NCBI GenBank assembly: GCA_022824605.1
Contig: JAJDZO010000284.1
Coordinates: 1 to 15,829, forward strand
Length of the DNA: 15,829 bases
Source: Acidimicrobiia bacterium
GTDB taxonomy: Bacteria > Actinomycetota > Acidimicrobiia > Acidimicrobiales > Aldehydirespiratoraceae
Direction of reading: 5' to 3'
The notes under the pieces are model-generated. The model did no database searches. It had not been told where the DNA came from and worked only from the letters and a program-made list of their open reading frames with translations. This document shows positions 1 to 7,610 of this stretch, one piece after another. The position numbers and the translations under genes were made by a program. Numbering within the stretch: the first letter of the stretch is position 1; each line of letters begins with the position of its first letter.

Positions 1-1143
1 GAAGTGCTGGGGCAGCCTCCCCGCGACCTGACGAAGGTGATGGCCGAACTAGCGGTGGGCGGCCCGGCCCAATGCACGCTGCGCACGATCAGCACAGTCA
101 CGGGACTGTCAGACACCCACGAATGGACTCTGACGAATGCGGCCTACGTCGCCGAGGCCTTCCGGAGCTTCTTCAACGCTCCAGAGGTCACCGCGTTGGT
201 GGCCGGCGCCAGACGCGACGCGTCCGACCTCCACGAAGGCGAGGCTGTCGGTCGCTACTGGCACGATGTCGTCGGGCACTGCATCGACGGCAACCTGCAG
301 TCGCTCCTCGACGAGCACTGCCATGTGCTGCGCGACTGGCTCGGTTATCTCAGACCGGACTCCGAAGAGCAGCGGCAGGATGCAGTCGACGGCATAGCCG
401 TCGCTATGGAGGACTCCTTGAGTCTGCGCACCTCGGCGTACCGGGTGGAGGTTCCCGGCCAGTCGTCGGAGAGCGCCCGCACCGAGTTCGTCCCACACCG
501 GATGCGGTCACGGTTCGCGGTCGCCTTCGGGCACCAGCGGCTCGAAGAGGGAGGCGAGGCTCGCATTGAGGCCGTTTCCAGGGCGTTCAACTCGCCGTTC
601 TGGCCTTTCGTGCTTACCTCCACCTCTATCGGGCAGGAGGGCTTGGACTTCCATCTGTGGTGCCATGCGGTCGTACACTGGAACCTGCCGTCCAACCCGG
701 TGGACCTGGAGCAGCGCGAGGGCCGGGTCCACCGCTACAAGGGCCACGCTGTCCGCCGCAACGTCGCCACGACCCACGGCCCGCGCCTGCTGGCAGGCGG
801 AGTGGCTCGCGACGCCGATCCTTGGGATGACCTCTTCGGCATGGCCGCAGCGCAACGGCAGGCGACAGACGACGAGATGGTGCCCTACTGGGTGTTCCCT
901 GACGGAGAGGCCCGAATAGAACGCCATGTGCCGGTCTTGCCCTTCAGTCGAGAAGCCGCGAACCTGCCGCGTCTGCGCAAGACACTCGCTGCGTATCGCC
1001 TCGCCTTCGGCCAGCCCCGCCAGGAGGAACTGGTGGAGTGGTTGGGCGCAAACCTCCCCGACGAAGACCTCACACGCCTGATCGAACGACTGCGCATCGA
1101 CCTGTCTCCGCCGGGATTACCTCAAACCGCCAATTTGGAATAG
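1..1143 (+). CDS. Superfamily 2 (SNF2-like) helicase, C-terminal part, 5' end outside the window
   Basis: The reading frame is open at the first base, so this is the C-terminal ~380 residues of a longer protein. Around residues 206-250 it carries helicase motif V (SIGQEGLDF, then HWNLPSNPVDLEQ) and motif VI (QREGRVHRYKGH with the arginine finger), typical of the second RecA-like domain of SF2/SNF2 ATPases. The Walker A and DEAH motifs would lie upstream and cannot be seen. The tail (YWVFPDGEARIERHVPVLPF, then a YRLAFGQPRQEEL stretch) resembles large stand-alone bacterial helicases that I associate with defence islands; that association is from memory and unproven here. It converges on pgi with a 97-bp gap. 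The function beyond ATP-dependent nucleic-acid translocation is unknown. Confidence 0.85.
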   Translation, partial: EVLGQPPRDLTKVMAELAVGGPAQCTLRTISTVTGLSDTHEWTLTNAAYVAEAFRSFFNAPEVTALVAGARRDASDLHEGEAVGRYWHDVVGHCIDGNLQSLLDEHCHVLRDWLGYLRPDSEEQRQDAVDGIAVAMEDSLSLRTSAYRVEVPGQSSESARTEFVPHRMRSRFAVAFGHQRLEEGGEARIEAVSRAFNSPFWPFVLTSTSIGQEGLDFHLWCHAVVHWNLPSNPVDLEQREGRVHRYKGHAVRRNVATTHGPRLLAGGVARDADPWDDLFGMAAAQRQATDDEMVPYWVFPDGEARIERHVPVLPFSREAANLPRLRKTLAAYRLAFGQPRQEELVEWLGANLPDEDLTRLIERLRIDLSPPGLPQTANLE

Positions 1144-1209
1144 GTAGTTGTCACTTTGCGGCGCATTTGGGCGACATGGTGTGCAGAACACGGCCACATG
1201 CCACCGCGG

Positions 1210-1242
1210 AGCCAGCCGACGACTCCCGACAGCGTGCTGGCT
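1210..1242. terminator. Inverted repeat at the pgi stop, possible terminator between convergent genes
   Basis: AGCCAGC (1210-1216) and GCTGGCT (1236-1242) form a 7-bp inverted repeat with a 19-nt loop in the gap between the convergent helicase and pgi genes. It overlaps the pgi stop codon (1241-1243). There is no clear U tract on either strand, so termination is only a possibility. Confidence 0.25.
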
Positions 1243-2863
1243 ACCGCTGTTGCAGGCGGTGGTAGTGGGTTAGCAGTGATTCGGTGGAGGGGTCGTGGGA
1301 CGCGCCGGAACCGGAGGGGCCGGACCGCAGGTCTTGGACTATGGCATCGGCCAGGGTCTTGCCCCGCTCGACGCCGAACTGGTCGAAGCTGTTGATGCCC
1401 CACACGGCCCCCTGCACCACCGTTTGGTGCTCGTAGAGGGCGATCAGCTGGCCCAACACTGACGGCGTGAGCGACGGCGCCAGCACCACCGTCGACGGTC
1501 GGTTGCCGGGCAATGCCCGATGGGGGTCGCCGTCGGCCGGCTGGGTGCCGAAGGCCAGCGCGGCGGCCTGGGCGAAACAGTTGGCTACCAACGCCTCATG
1601 TCGCTCGATCACGCCCTCGCCACCGACATCAGGATCCGGGCGGGCCATCACCACGAAATCGACGGGCACCACCGTCGTGCCCTGATGCAACAACTGGTGG
1701 AACGAGTGCTGGCTGTCGGTACCTACTCCGCCCCAGACCACCTCGGCGGACTCGCAACTGAGCGGACTGCCGTCGAGGCGGACCTGCTTGCCGTTGGACT
1801 CCATGATCACCTGCTGCAACCACACACCGAACAGCCGCAGCCTCTGCGAGTACGGCACGACCGCCCGCGTCTGAAAGCCCCAGAAGTTTCGGTACCACAC
1901 CGACAGCAGCCCCAGAAGCATCGGGACACTGGCCCCCGGCGCGGCAGCCACATGCTCGTCGACAATCCGCATTCCCGACAGCATCGCCTCGAAGTTCTCC
2001 TCACCGATGGCCGTCATCAGGGTCAGGCCCGCCGCTGACGCCATCGAGAAGCGCCCCCCGACCCAGTCCCAAGTGGCGAACACATCGTCGGGCTCGATAC
2101 CGAACTCGATGGCCGCAGCCCGGTTGGCGGTCACCGCCACGAAATGGCGGCGCGCCGCCACATCGCCGAGCACCGAAGCGGCCCAGGCCCGAGCGGCGCG
2201 GGCATTGGCCAGCGTCTCCGCGGTGGCGAACCCCTTCGAGACCACCACGAACAGCGTCTCGGCCGGATCGAGGCCGTGAAGGGCCGCCGCGAGCGCAGCG
2301 GGGTCGATGTTGGACACGAACCGGCACTCGATACCCCCTGAGCGAAATGCGGCCAGCGCCTCGAACGCCATGGACGGCCCAAGCTGTGAGCCGCCGATCC
2401 CCAGGTTCACGACCGCTCGAACACCGCGACCCGTAGCGGTTCGCCGCTCACCTGAGACCAGGGCTCGAACGAAGGCGCCCATCCGCTCATGCTCGGCAGC
2501 GATCACGGGCGCCACATCCACCCCGCCCGTCATCACCGAGTGACCCGACCGGGCCCGTAGCGCGGTGTGCAGCACAGCACGGCCGTCGGTGACATTGATC
2601 GGTTCGCCCGTCACCATCGCCTCGATGCGTTCAGCCACACCGGCTCGATCAGCCAGCGCTCCCAGCAGTTCCACCGTTTCGTCGGTGACGAGATGCCTCG
2701 ACCAGTCGATAATCAGATCGCCGACCGTCGAAGTGCAGCGCCCGGCCCGGTCGGCGTCGCCCTCGAACAGCGCCGCCAGATCCACGCGCCCCGCCTGCAG
2801 CTCACCGACGTGGCGGGTCAGCGCGGCCCACTCGGCGGTGGCCGTGATGTCGGTTGAGACCAC
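1241..2863 (-). CDS. pgi: Glucose-6-phosphate isomerase family protein
   Basis: 540 residues, the usual length of the long bacterial form. The family interconverts glucose-6-phosphate and fructose-6-phosphate in the cytoplasm. Seen: the phosphate-binding region (NLGIGGSQLGP ~153-163, SKGFATAET ~209-217), signature 1 (DWVGGRFSMASAAGL ~266-280), ESNGK (355-359), the GTDSQHSFHQLLHQGT block (381-396), and signature 2 (WGINSFDQFGVERGK ~488-502) with the catalytic lysine K502. Oddly, the motif normally WGEPGT is WGGVGT, so the classical catalytic Glu (E. coli E355) aligns to G379, and the classical His (E. coli H386) aligns to D410; the nearest later His is H422. Start: GTG at 2863, giving VSTDITATAEWAALTRH, which matches the usual N-terminus; the ribosome site is weak. 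The gene lies 29 bp after the cytochrome c gene and is probably co-transcribed with it. Confidence 0.93.
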   Translation of the reverse strand: MVSTDITATAEWAALTRHVGELQAGRVDLAALFEGDADRAGRCTSTVGDLIIDWSRHLVTDETVELLGALADRAGVAERIEAMVTGEPINVTDGRAVLHTALRARSGHSVMTGGVDVAPVIAAEHERMGAFVRALVSGERRTATGRGVRAVVNLGIGGSQLGPSMAFEALAAFRSGGIECRFVSNIDPAALAAALHGLDPAETLFVVVSKGFATAETLANARAARAWAASVLGDVAARRHFVAVTANRAAAIEFGIEPDDVFATWDWVGGRFSMASAAGLTLMTAIGEENFEAMLSGMRIVDEHVAAAPGASVPMLLGLLSVWYRNFWGFQTRAVVPYSQRLRLFGVWLQQVIMESNGKQVRLDGSPLSCESAEVVWGGVGTDSQHSFHQLLHQGTTVVPVDFVVMARPDPDVGGEGVIERHEALVANCFAQAAALAFGTQPADGDPHRALPGNRPSTVVLAPSLTPSVLGQLIALYEHQTVVQGAVWGINSFDQFGVERGKTLADAIVQDLRSGPSGSGASHDPSTESLLTHYHRLQQR

Positions 2864-2892
2864 CTGGGGCGGGCCTGCGGCGGCCGGGCCGG

Positions 2893-3711
2893 TTACTCGC
2901 CGGCGGCGAGATCGATGCCGTGGCCCTCAGCGGACTCCGTCAACAGGGCGCTGATCTCGTCGGGCGAGCCGGTCTCGAAGGTCGGCGCATCGGCGACGAG
3001 AGCAAGCAGCATCTCCTCTTCATGCGCAGCCGTCTCAGCATCCAGACCGCCGTGCACGACCCGCTCGTAGTACACCACCGACACCAGATCCTCGAGGCTC
3101 AGGTTGGAGAAGCCGCTCATACCGCTGGCGAAGCTGTCGACCTCACGCTGGCCGCCGGGGCGGTCCGGGTTGCCGTAGAAGTCGAGACCGAGACGCCTGG
3201 TGTCGGCCGTGCCGAGATACACCCACGACAGGTGATGGGCCAGGCCATCGAATCCGGGGGCCGAGCCGAAGGTCAACAGCAGCTCGCCGTCGCTGAGCTG
3301 GCGTCCGGTGGCGGTGCCCGAGCCGTCGGCGCCGTGACACGAGGCGCATGTGCTGTACACGGCGGCGCCGTTGTCGGCCAGCACCAGTTCATCGGAGTCG
3401 GGCGGTTCCAGCATGCCGACGTAGAAGATGGCCCAGATCGGCAGGAACACCATCACCGATGCGGCCCAGTACGGCATGCGCTTACGGGCCCGGGCGGCCT
3501 GAACGTAGGGCGGGTCCGGCTCGGGCGGAGGCGGGGGTGCGGCTGCGGCAATTGGCGCGGGCGCAACCGGCGCGGGCGCCGCGGCCGCGGTCGGCACGGC
3601 CGCAGCCGACGGAGTGTCAGCGGTAGCCGCACCGTCGCCAGGGTCGGCACCGGTCAGCTCGGCCCGTCGCTGACGCGAGCGTTCGAGCAGATACTCAGGT
3701 ACCTCGACCAC
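2893..3711 (-). CDS. Membrane-anchored c-type cytochrome
   Basis: 272 residues. Order of parts: a charged N-terminus (VPEYLLERSRQRR), a long Ala/Pro-rich linker (~28-68, ending in a run of prolines), one membrane helix (~81-99), and an exported cytochrome c domain with a single haem site CASCH (122-126). The likely distal ligand is M198 (SGMSGF), followed by the usual LSLEDLVSVVYYER helix. The topology implies a cytoplasmic Pro-rich tail and an outward-facing haem domain. It would carry electrons in a respiratory chain, for example between a bc-type complex and an oxidase, but no partner gene is in the window. Start: GTG at 3711, preceded by GGAG seven nt upstream. It is the first gene of a leftward pair with pgi. 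The haem motif is certain; the partner is unknown. Confidence 0.88.
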   Translation of the reverse strand: MVEVPEYLLERSRQRRAELTGADPGDGAATADTPSAAAVPTAAAAPAPVAPAPIAAAAPPPPPEPDPPYVQAARARKRMPYWAASVMVFLPIWAIFYVGMLEPPDSDELVLADNGAAVYSTCASCHGADGSGTATGRQLSDGELLLTFGSAPGFDGLAHHLSWVYLGTADTRRLGLDFYGNPDRPGGQREVDSFASGMSGFSNLSLEDLVSVVYYERVVHGGLDAETAAHEEEMLLALVADAPTFETGSPDEISALLTESAEGHGIDLAAGE

Positions 3712-3749
3712 TTAGCGTCTCCATCGGCGATCGGAAGCGGACCGGACGA

Positions 3750-3772
3750 CGCCGGAGCGGCGAGCCCCGGCG
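3750..3772. other. GC-rich hairpin in the soxG-cytochrome c spacer
   Basis: CGCCGG (3750-3755) and CCGGCG (3767-3772) form a 6-bp stem with an 11-nt loop upstream of the cytochrome c gene. It could be part of a terminator cluster after soxG or a regulatory hairpin. No poly-U tract follows. Confidence 0.2.
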
Positions 3773-3783
3773 ACAAGAGGATA

Positions 3784-3798
3784 GGCGCTCAAGGCGCC
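3784..3798 (-). terminator. Candidate terminator hairpin after soxG
   Basis: GGCGC (3784-3788) and GCGCC (3794-3798) form a 5-bp stem with a 5-nt loop about 43 nt past the soxG stop. On the minus strand it is followed by TATCCTCTTGT, a weak pyrimidine-rich tract. The 130-bp gap here separates the sox operon from the cytochrome c/pgi pair, the expected place for a terminator, but the stem is short. Confidence 0.3.
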
Positions 3799-3841
3799 GT
3801 TGGCTTCGTTCTGCCTATGTGTCTTTGCAGTCAGAAGCAAT

Positions 3842-4420
3842 CTAGGGGTCGGCCGGTGCGACCGACAGGCCGAACTCGTCGCCTGCATCGATGAGCGCAT
3901 CGAAGAGGTACTGCCCGAACGAGCGGTCACAGAAGATCAGGTAGGAGGGCTTTGCGTCGACATCGTTGCGGGCGATGTCGCAGGTGACCTTGGCCACCGA
4001 AGCGGAGGTGACCGCGCCATCAGGGGTCATCGCGTCGGACCAGTCGAGGCTGCACACCTTCTCGAGCATCCGGGGCGCGTCGGCCCCGGTCACCCGGAAC
4101 AGTGCCCGCCCGTGGGTCCAGTCAAGGGCAGTCACGAAGTCCGACTGCTCGGGCCCGTCGATGCCAGCCACAGTCTCGGCGACCGCGCCGGGCACGCCCA
4201 CCACGATCCACTCGCCGGGCCGCGAGCCCAGCACGAGCGCACCGCCCTCAGCTGCACAAGAAGAGCCGAACGATGCACCGAGCCGGTCGGCCACCGCACC
4301 GGCCTCCGGACCTCGCACCAGCCACTTCGTGGCGGCGCTGGCATCCGACAGTGTGAGCGCGCCGGTCGCCGCCTTGTATCTCTTGACCACCGGGCTCTCG
4401 AAGGCGGGCGACTCAGCCAC
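3842..4420 (-). CDS. soxG: Sarcosine oxidase, gamma subunit
   Basis: 192 residues, the usual size of the gamma subunit. This subunit folds like an aminomethyltransferase/GcvT domain and packs against the alpha subunit in the cytoplasmic alpha-beta-gamma-delta enzyme. Seen: an N-terminal FESPVVKRY and LTLSDASAATKWLVRG segment, a central GEWIVVGVPG, a DFVTALDWTHGRALFRVTGADAP segment typical of SoxG (the gamma equivalent of GcvT 'DLTH..A'), and C-terminal DRSFGQYLFDALIDAGDEFG. Start: GTG at 4420, which overlaps the 3' end of soxA by 8 bp and so suggests translational coupling. It is the last gene of the operon. Identity rests on sequence style plus its fixed place after soxA. Confidence 0.9.
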   Translation of the reverse strand: MAESPAFESPVVKRYKAATGALTLSDASAATKWLVRGPEAGAVADRLGASFGSSCAAEGGALVLGSRPGEWIVVGVPGAVAETVAGIDGPEQSDFVTALDWTHGRALFRVTGADAPRMLEKVCSLDWSDAMTPDGAVTSASVAKVTCDIARNDVDAKPSYLIFCDRSFGQYLFDALIDAGDEFGLSVAPADP

Positions 4421-7259
4421 GGAGGCGCTCCCCTGCCGGATCGAAATGGGCGTGATGGTCCATCACGGTTGCGCTGATCCGCTCGCCGGAAGTCAATAGC
4501 ACGGTCAGCTTGGTGCCGCCCGCGGCCAGCTCGGGCTCCACCTGGCCCAGACAGATCGACCGGCCCAGGGTGGGCGACAGGCGCGAAGAGGTGATCCGGC
4601 CCAGGATCTCGTTGGTCTCGCCCCGCACGATCTGGCTGGCCTCGGCGGGCACCACACCGGCGTCGTCGGGCTGGATGGCCACGATCACCGGCAGGCGGCG
4701 CTCGGTGGCCCACGCCAACTCCGGCTTGCCGGCGAAGTCGTCCTTGTCGAGCTTGATCAACGGGCTCAGGCCGGTGCTCGGTCCCAGAGTCAGACCGTCG
4801 GTGTCCTGACCGACGATGAAATGGCCCTTCTCGAGGCGCATGATGCGCTGGGCCTCCAGCCCGAACGGCCCGACGCCGAGATCTTTGCCCGCGGCCATGA
4901 GCGCCTCCCACACATGGAGGCCGTGACCCGCCGGGGCGTGGATCTCGAAGGACAGCTCGCCGGTGAAGCCGATGCGCCACATGAAGCAGCCGTCCACCCC
5001 CGCGACGGTGGCCGTGCGGACCTCCATGTAGGCGAACGCCTCAGGCGACACGTCGACGCCTTCGCTCACCCGACCGACCAACTCCCGAGCCTTGGGGCCG
5101 GCCACGTTGATGCTGACGTAAGCGGTGGTGACCGGGGTGACATGCACCTTCCAGTCGGGACGCTCGGTCTGCAGCCAGTTCTCGACCCACTCCCATATCG
5201 CGCCCGCGCCCGAACTGGTGGTGGTCATCAAGTAGTGGTCAGGACCGAGGCGGCCGGTCACGCCGTCGTCGAGCACCACCCCGTCCTCGGCGCACATCAT
5301 TCCGTAGCGCACCTTGCCCACCGCCAGCTTCGACCATTTGTTGGTGTAGAGCAGGTTGAGCAGCTTGGGGATGTCGGGACCGCGCAGGTCGAGCTTGCCC
5401 AGCGGCGTCACGTCGATCAGCCCGACATTGGTGCGTACGTTGCGCACCTCCGCGGCCGGGTCGCCGTAGTGGTCGGGACGAACCCACTGACCGGCCAGGA
5501 TCGTGGTGACGCCGTTGGCCTCGTGCCACGGCTGGATCGACGACACCCTCACCGGTTCGAACACCCGCCCGGCCAGTGCGCCCAACGTGATGGGCGCGAA
5601 CGGCGGTCGCCACACAGTGGTGCCGACCTCAGCGATGGTCTCACCGCGTGCCTCAGCGATGGCGGCCACCGTGTTGACGGTCTCGAGCTTGCCCTGCGAC
5701 GGTCCCATGGTTGCGGTGGTGTAGCGCTTGGCCAGCTCGACCGAGTCGTAGCCCTCCCGGGCGGCGGCCACAAGGTCCTTGGAGCCGACGTCCTCGGAGA
5801 AGTCGACCATGCCGTGGGTGTCTGAGCGGTACAGCTCGGGATGCGGGTCACGATCCAGCGGCGTGCGCTCGTCGGGTGCCCAGGCCGGTTCGGCGCCTTC
5901 GGCCGGGCGGGCTCGGGCGGTGCGAGCCTGGAGTCGGTGAGCGACTGCGGCGGCGCGCTGGGCAGCGAGACGTCCGGTGGCCGCCGCGTGGGCCCGCAAT
6001 TCGTCGAGGCTGCCGTCGCCCGCCAGCCCGCCGGCCACCAGCACGTTGCCAGGAGGATCCGAAGCGAAGAAGCGAGCAGCCGCCGGGTCGTAGACCGGCC
6101 GGTCCCCGGCCATGTTCAGTAGCGAGGTGGGCGCGGTCCAACCGGCGGCCACCACGAGCAGGTCGGCCTCGATGCGCGATCCGCCCGCCAGCACGGCTTC
6201 CACCGCTTTGGGCGAACCCTGGGCCGCGCTGACCCGCCGGTGGTCGCGGCCGTCGATGACCGCCGCGACCTCCACCCCGACGCGGTCGAGGTCGGCCGCC
6301 GCGGCATCACCGGCGGAGTTGGCGGCGAACACGACCGCCCGCTCGCCGGGGCGCACTCCCCACAGGTTGATCAGGCGACGGGCCGCACCAGAGGTGATCA
6401 CGCCGGGCCGGTCGTTGCCCGCGAACACGTACGGCCTCTCGATCAGGCCGGGAGCGACCACGAGCATCTTGGCCCGAGCCTTGATCAGCCGCTCGACCGC
6501 AATGGGGTGGCTGCGCTGCACGATCGCGAGCCAGTTGTCCTCGTAGCGCCCGGTGACGGTGGAGTCGGTGAGCACCTCCACGTCGGACGCGTCGAGCGCG
6601 GCCCGCAACTCCGCCAGCGCGGCACGAGCCGAGGCGCTGCTGCTGTAGCGGAGATGGCCGCCCACGGCGTGCTCGTGCTCCACCAGCAACACCCGGGCAC
6701 CAGCGGCCGACGCCGCCAACGCGGCCTCGATCCCGGCCGGGCCTGCGCCGGCCACCACCACATCGGGATGCGTGTAGCGCTTGTCGTGGTAGCGGTGGGG
6801 TGTGTCGGGGTCGATCCTGCCGCCCGGAGCGAACGTGGCCAGCACCCGCTCATATGTGGGCCACAGCCACGCCGGCCGCATGAACGTCTTGTAGTAGAAG
6901 CCGGCTGTCAGGAAGCGGCCGACCAGACCGTTGAGCGCTTTGATGTCACGGTGCAGCGACGGCCACACGTTCTGGGCCCGCACGTCCATGCCCGCCTCCA
7001 GCAGGCGATGGCCGGCACGCACGTTGGGATCGTCGCCGACCTGCACCATCAGGTTGGGATCCCAGTAGTCGGCGGTGAGGATGCCGCGGGGCCGGTGGTA
7101 CTTCATCGAGCGCGAGAACACGTGCTCACCGGCGGCGGCCAGCGCCGAGGCGATGGTATCGCCCTCGAAGCCACTGAAACGCTTGCCGTTCCAGCGGAAC
7201 CGTACCTTCGACGAGCGATCGACAACCTCGGTGGGCCGCGCCGTGCCCAGACGGCTCAT
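4413..7259 (-). CDS. soxA: Sarcosine oxidase, alpha subunit
   Basis: 948 residues from the chosen start, close to the family's usual length. The alpha subunit binds NAD+ and carries the folate site where the iminium product becomes 5,10-methylene-tetrahydrofolate. Order of domains: a ferredoxin-like N-terminus without cluster cysteines (FRWNGKRFSGFEGDTIASAL ~21-40, SRSMKYHRPRG ~49-59); a dinucleotide-binding domain (VVVAGAGPAGIEAALAA from ~167); the linker with GPSQGK and TTVWRPPFAP; and a C-terminal GcvT-like folate domain (VGLIDVTPLGKLDLRG, YGMMCAEDGVVLDDGV, FTGELSFEIH). Start: ATG at 7259 gives MSRLGTARPTEVVDRS, matching typical SoxA starts. GTG codons at 7265 and 7313 are in frame upstream but would overlap the repeat junction or soxD. 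It overlaps soxG by 8 bp. Confidence 0.96.
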   Translation of the reverse strand: MSRLGTARPTEVVDRSSKVRFRWNGKRFSGFEGDTIASALAAAGEHVFSRSMKYHRPRGILTADYWDPNLMVQVGDDPNVRAGHRLLEAGMDVRAQNVWPSLHRDIKALNGLVGRFLTAGFYYKTFMRPAWLWPTYERVLATFAPGGRIDPDTPHRYHDKRYTHPDVVVAGAGPAGIEAALAASAAGARVLLVEHEHAVGGHLRYSSSASARAALAELRAALDASDVEVLTDSTVTGRYEDNWLAIVQRSHPIAVERLIKARAKMLVVAPGLIERPYVFAGNDRPGVITSGAARRLINLWGVRPGERAVVFAANSAGDAAAADLDRVGVEVAAVIDGRDHRRVSAAQGSPKAVEAVLAGGSRIEADLLVVAAGWTAPTSLLNMAGDRPVYDPAAARFFASDPPGNVLVAGGLAGDGSLDELRAHAAATGRLAAQRAAAVAHRLQARTARARPAEGAEPAWAPDERTPLDRDPHPELYRSDTHGMVDFSEDVGSKDLVAAAREGYDSVELAKRYTTATMGPSQGKLETVNTVAAIAEARGETIAEVGTTVWRPPFAPITLGALAGRVFEPVRVSSIQPWHEANGVTTILAGQWVRPDHYGDPAAEVRNVRTNVGLIDVTPLGKLDLRGPDIPKLLNLLYTNKWSKLAVGKVRYGMMCAEDGVVLDDGVTGRLGPDHYLMTTTSSGAGAIWEWVENWLQTERPDWKVHVTPVTTAYVSINVAGPKARELVGRVSEGVDVSPEAFAYMEVRTATVAGVDGCFMWRIGFTGELSFEIHAPAGHGLHVWEALMAAGKDLGVGPFGLEAQRIMRLEKGHFIVGQDTDGLTLGPSTGLSPLIKLDKDDFAGKPELAWATERRLPVIVAIQPDDAGVVPAEASQIVRGETNEILGRITSSRLSPTLGRSICLGQVEPELAAGGTKLTVLLTSGERISATVMDHHAHFDPAGERLRG

Positions 7260-7264
7260 GGTCA
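7253..7264. repeat. 12-bp direct repeat, copy 2 (soxA start junction)
   Basis: On the minus strand this reads TGACCATGAGCC. Its TGA ends the 11-codon mini-ORF and its ATG is the soxA start. An identical copy lies 38 bp upstream in the direction of transcription (7291-7302), at the soxD stop. Confidence 0.9.
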
Positions 7265-7297
7265 CAGCCAGGCTCCCGCCTCTGAGAGGTGGCTCAT
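7262..7297 (-). CDS. 11-codon mini-ORF between soxD and soxA
   Basis: This encodes MSHLSEAGAWL followed by TGA. Its ATG lies two nt after the soxD stop (TGA-CC-ATG), and its own TGA lies two nt before the soxA ATG in exactly the same arrangement. Its first codons (ATG AGC ..C CT.) resemble those of soxA (MSxL), so it may be a decayed duplicate of the soxA 5' end that now relays terminating ribosomes from soxD to soxA. A GGGAG sequence inside it could also serve as a ribosome site for soxA. Whether it is translated or its peptide matters is unknown. Confidence 0.4.
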   Translation of the reverse strand: MSHLSEAGAWL

Positions 7298-7302
7298 GGT
7301 CA
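7291..7302. repeat. 12-bp direct repeat, copy 1 (soxD stop junction)
   Basis: On the minus strand this reads TGACCATGAGCC. The TGA is the soxD stop and the ATG starts the 11-codon mini-ORF. It is identical to the copy at 7253-7264, with a period of 38 bp. Confidence 0.9.
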
Positions 7303-7572
7303 TGCCTTGGCACCCCGTTTGTCTCCAGGCATCGGCGGATCCCGGAACTCGTTGGTGGCCGTGTTGCGCTCGACGGTGAACCACCGCCGACAGCCGGACC
7401 GGCAGTACCAGTTCTCGCGGAGCCAGCCGGCCGGGTTGTCGCGCAGGTAGAGATAGCCCCGCCACTGCAGGGGGGTAGCGGTGGCGGGGTCGGGGCGAGC
7501 GTGGGACTCGCCTCCGTATCGCAGGTCCGACCAGTTGCGCGGACCGCAGTTCGGACAAGGAACCAGCAGCAT
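7300..7572 (-). CDS. soxD: Sarcosine oxidase, delta subunit (zinc-binding)
   Basis: 90 residues, a normal size for this small zinc subunit of the heterotetramer. It begins MLLVPCPNCGPRN, followed by LRYGGESHARPD, a WRGYLYLRDNPAGWLRE segment and CRRWFTVERNT, all characteristic of SoxD. Zinc ligand candidates are C6, C9, C57 and C61. In the SoxD proteins I know, the third ligand is a His spaced x3 before the last Cys (as in WSHSAGCRKWF); here that position is Cys (WYCRSGC), giving a four-Cys site. Start: ATG at 7572 fits the family. An upstream in-frame ATG at 7590 would add MGGGSL, which lies in the repeated junction. The start overlaps the TGA of a 12-codon mini-ORF (TGATG). Confidence 0.94.
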   Translation of the reverse strand: MLLVPCPNCGPRNWSDLRYGGESHARPDPATATPLQWRGYLYLRDNPAGWLRENWYCRSGCRRWFTVERNTATNEFRDPPMPGDKRGAKA

Positions 7573-7585
7573 CAGTGACCCACCG
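7568..7585. repeat. 18-bp direct repeat, copy 2 (soxD start junction)
   Basis: On the minus strand this reads CGGTGGGTCACTGATGCT. It contains the TGATG where the 12-codon mini-ORF stops and soxD starts. It is identical to 7606-7623, with a period of 38 bp. Confidence 0.95.
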
Positions 7586-7610
7586 CCCATTCAAGCACCG
7601 TTGCGAGCAT
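7572..7610 (-). CDS. 12-codon mini-ORF between soxB and soxD
   Basis: This encodes MLATVLEWAVGH followed by TGA. Its ATG overlaps the soxB stop (TGATG at 7608-7612), and its TGA overlaps the soxD start in an identical TGATG (7570-7574). Its last four residues (AVGH) echo the SoxB C-terminus (SVGH) because the repeat copies that end in frame. It could pass ribosomes from soxB to soxD by termination-reinitiation, or be a by-product of a junction duplication. There is no evidence for a functional peptide. Confidence 0.4.
   Translation of the reverse strand: MLATVLEWAVGH

Noticed and set aside
7259..7313. Longer SoxA start at GTG 7313
   Set aside because: It would overlap soxD and add 18 residues unlike SoxA N-termini, whereas the ATG at 7259 gives a typical SoxA start.
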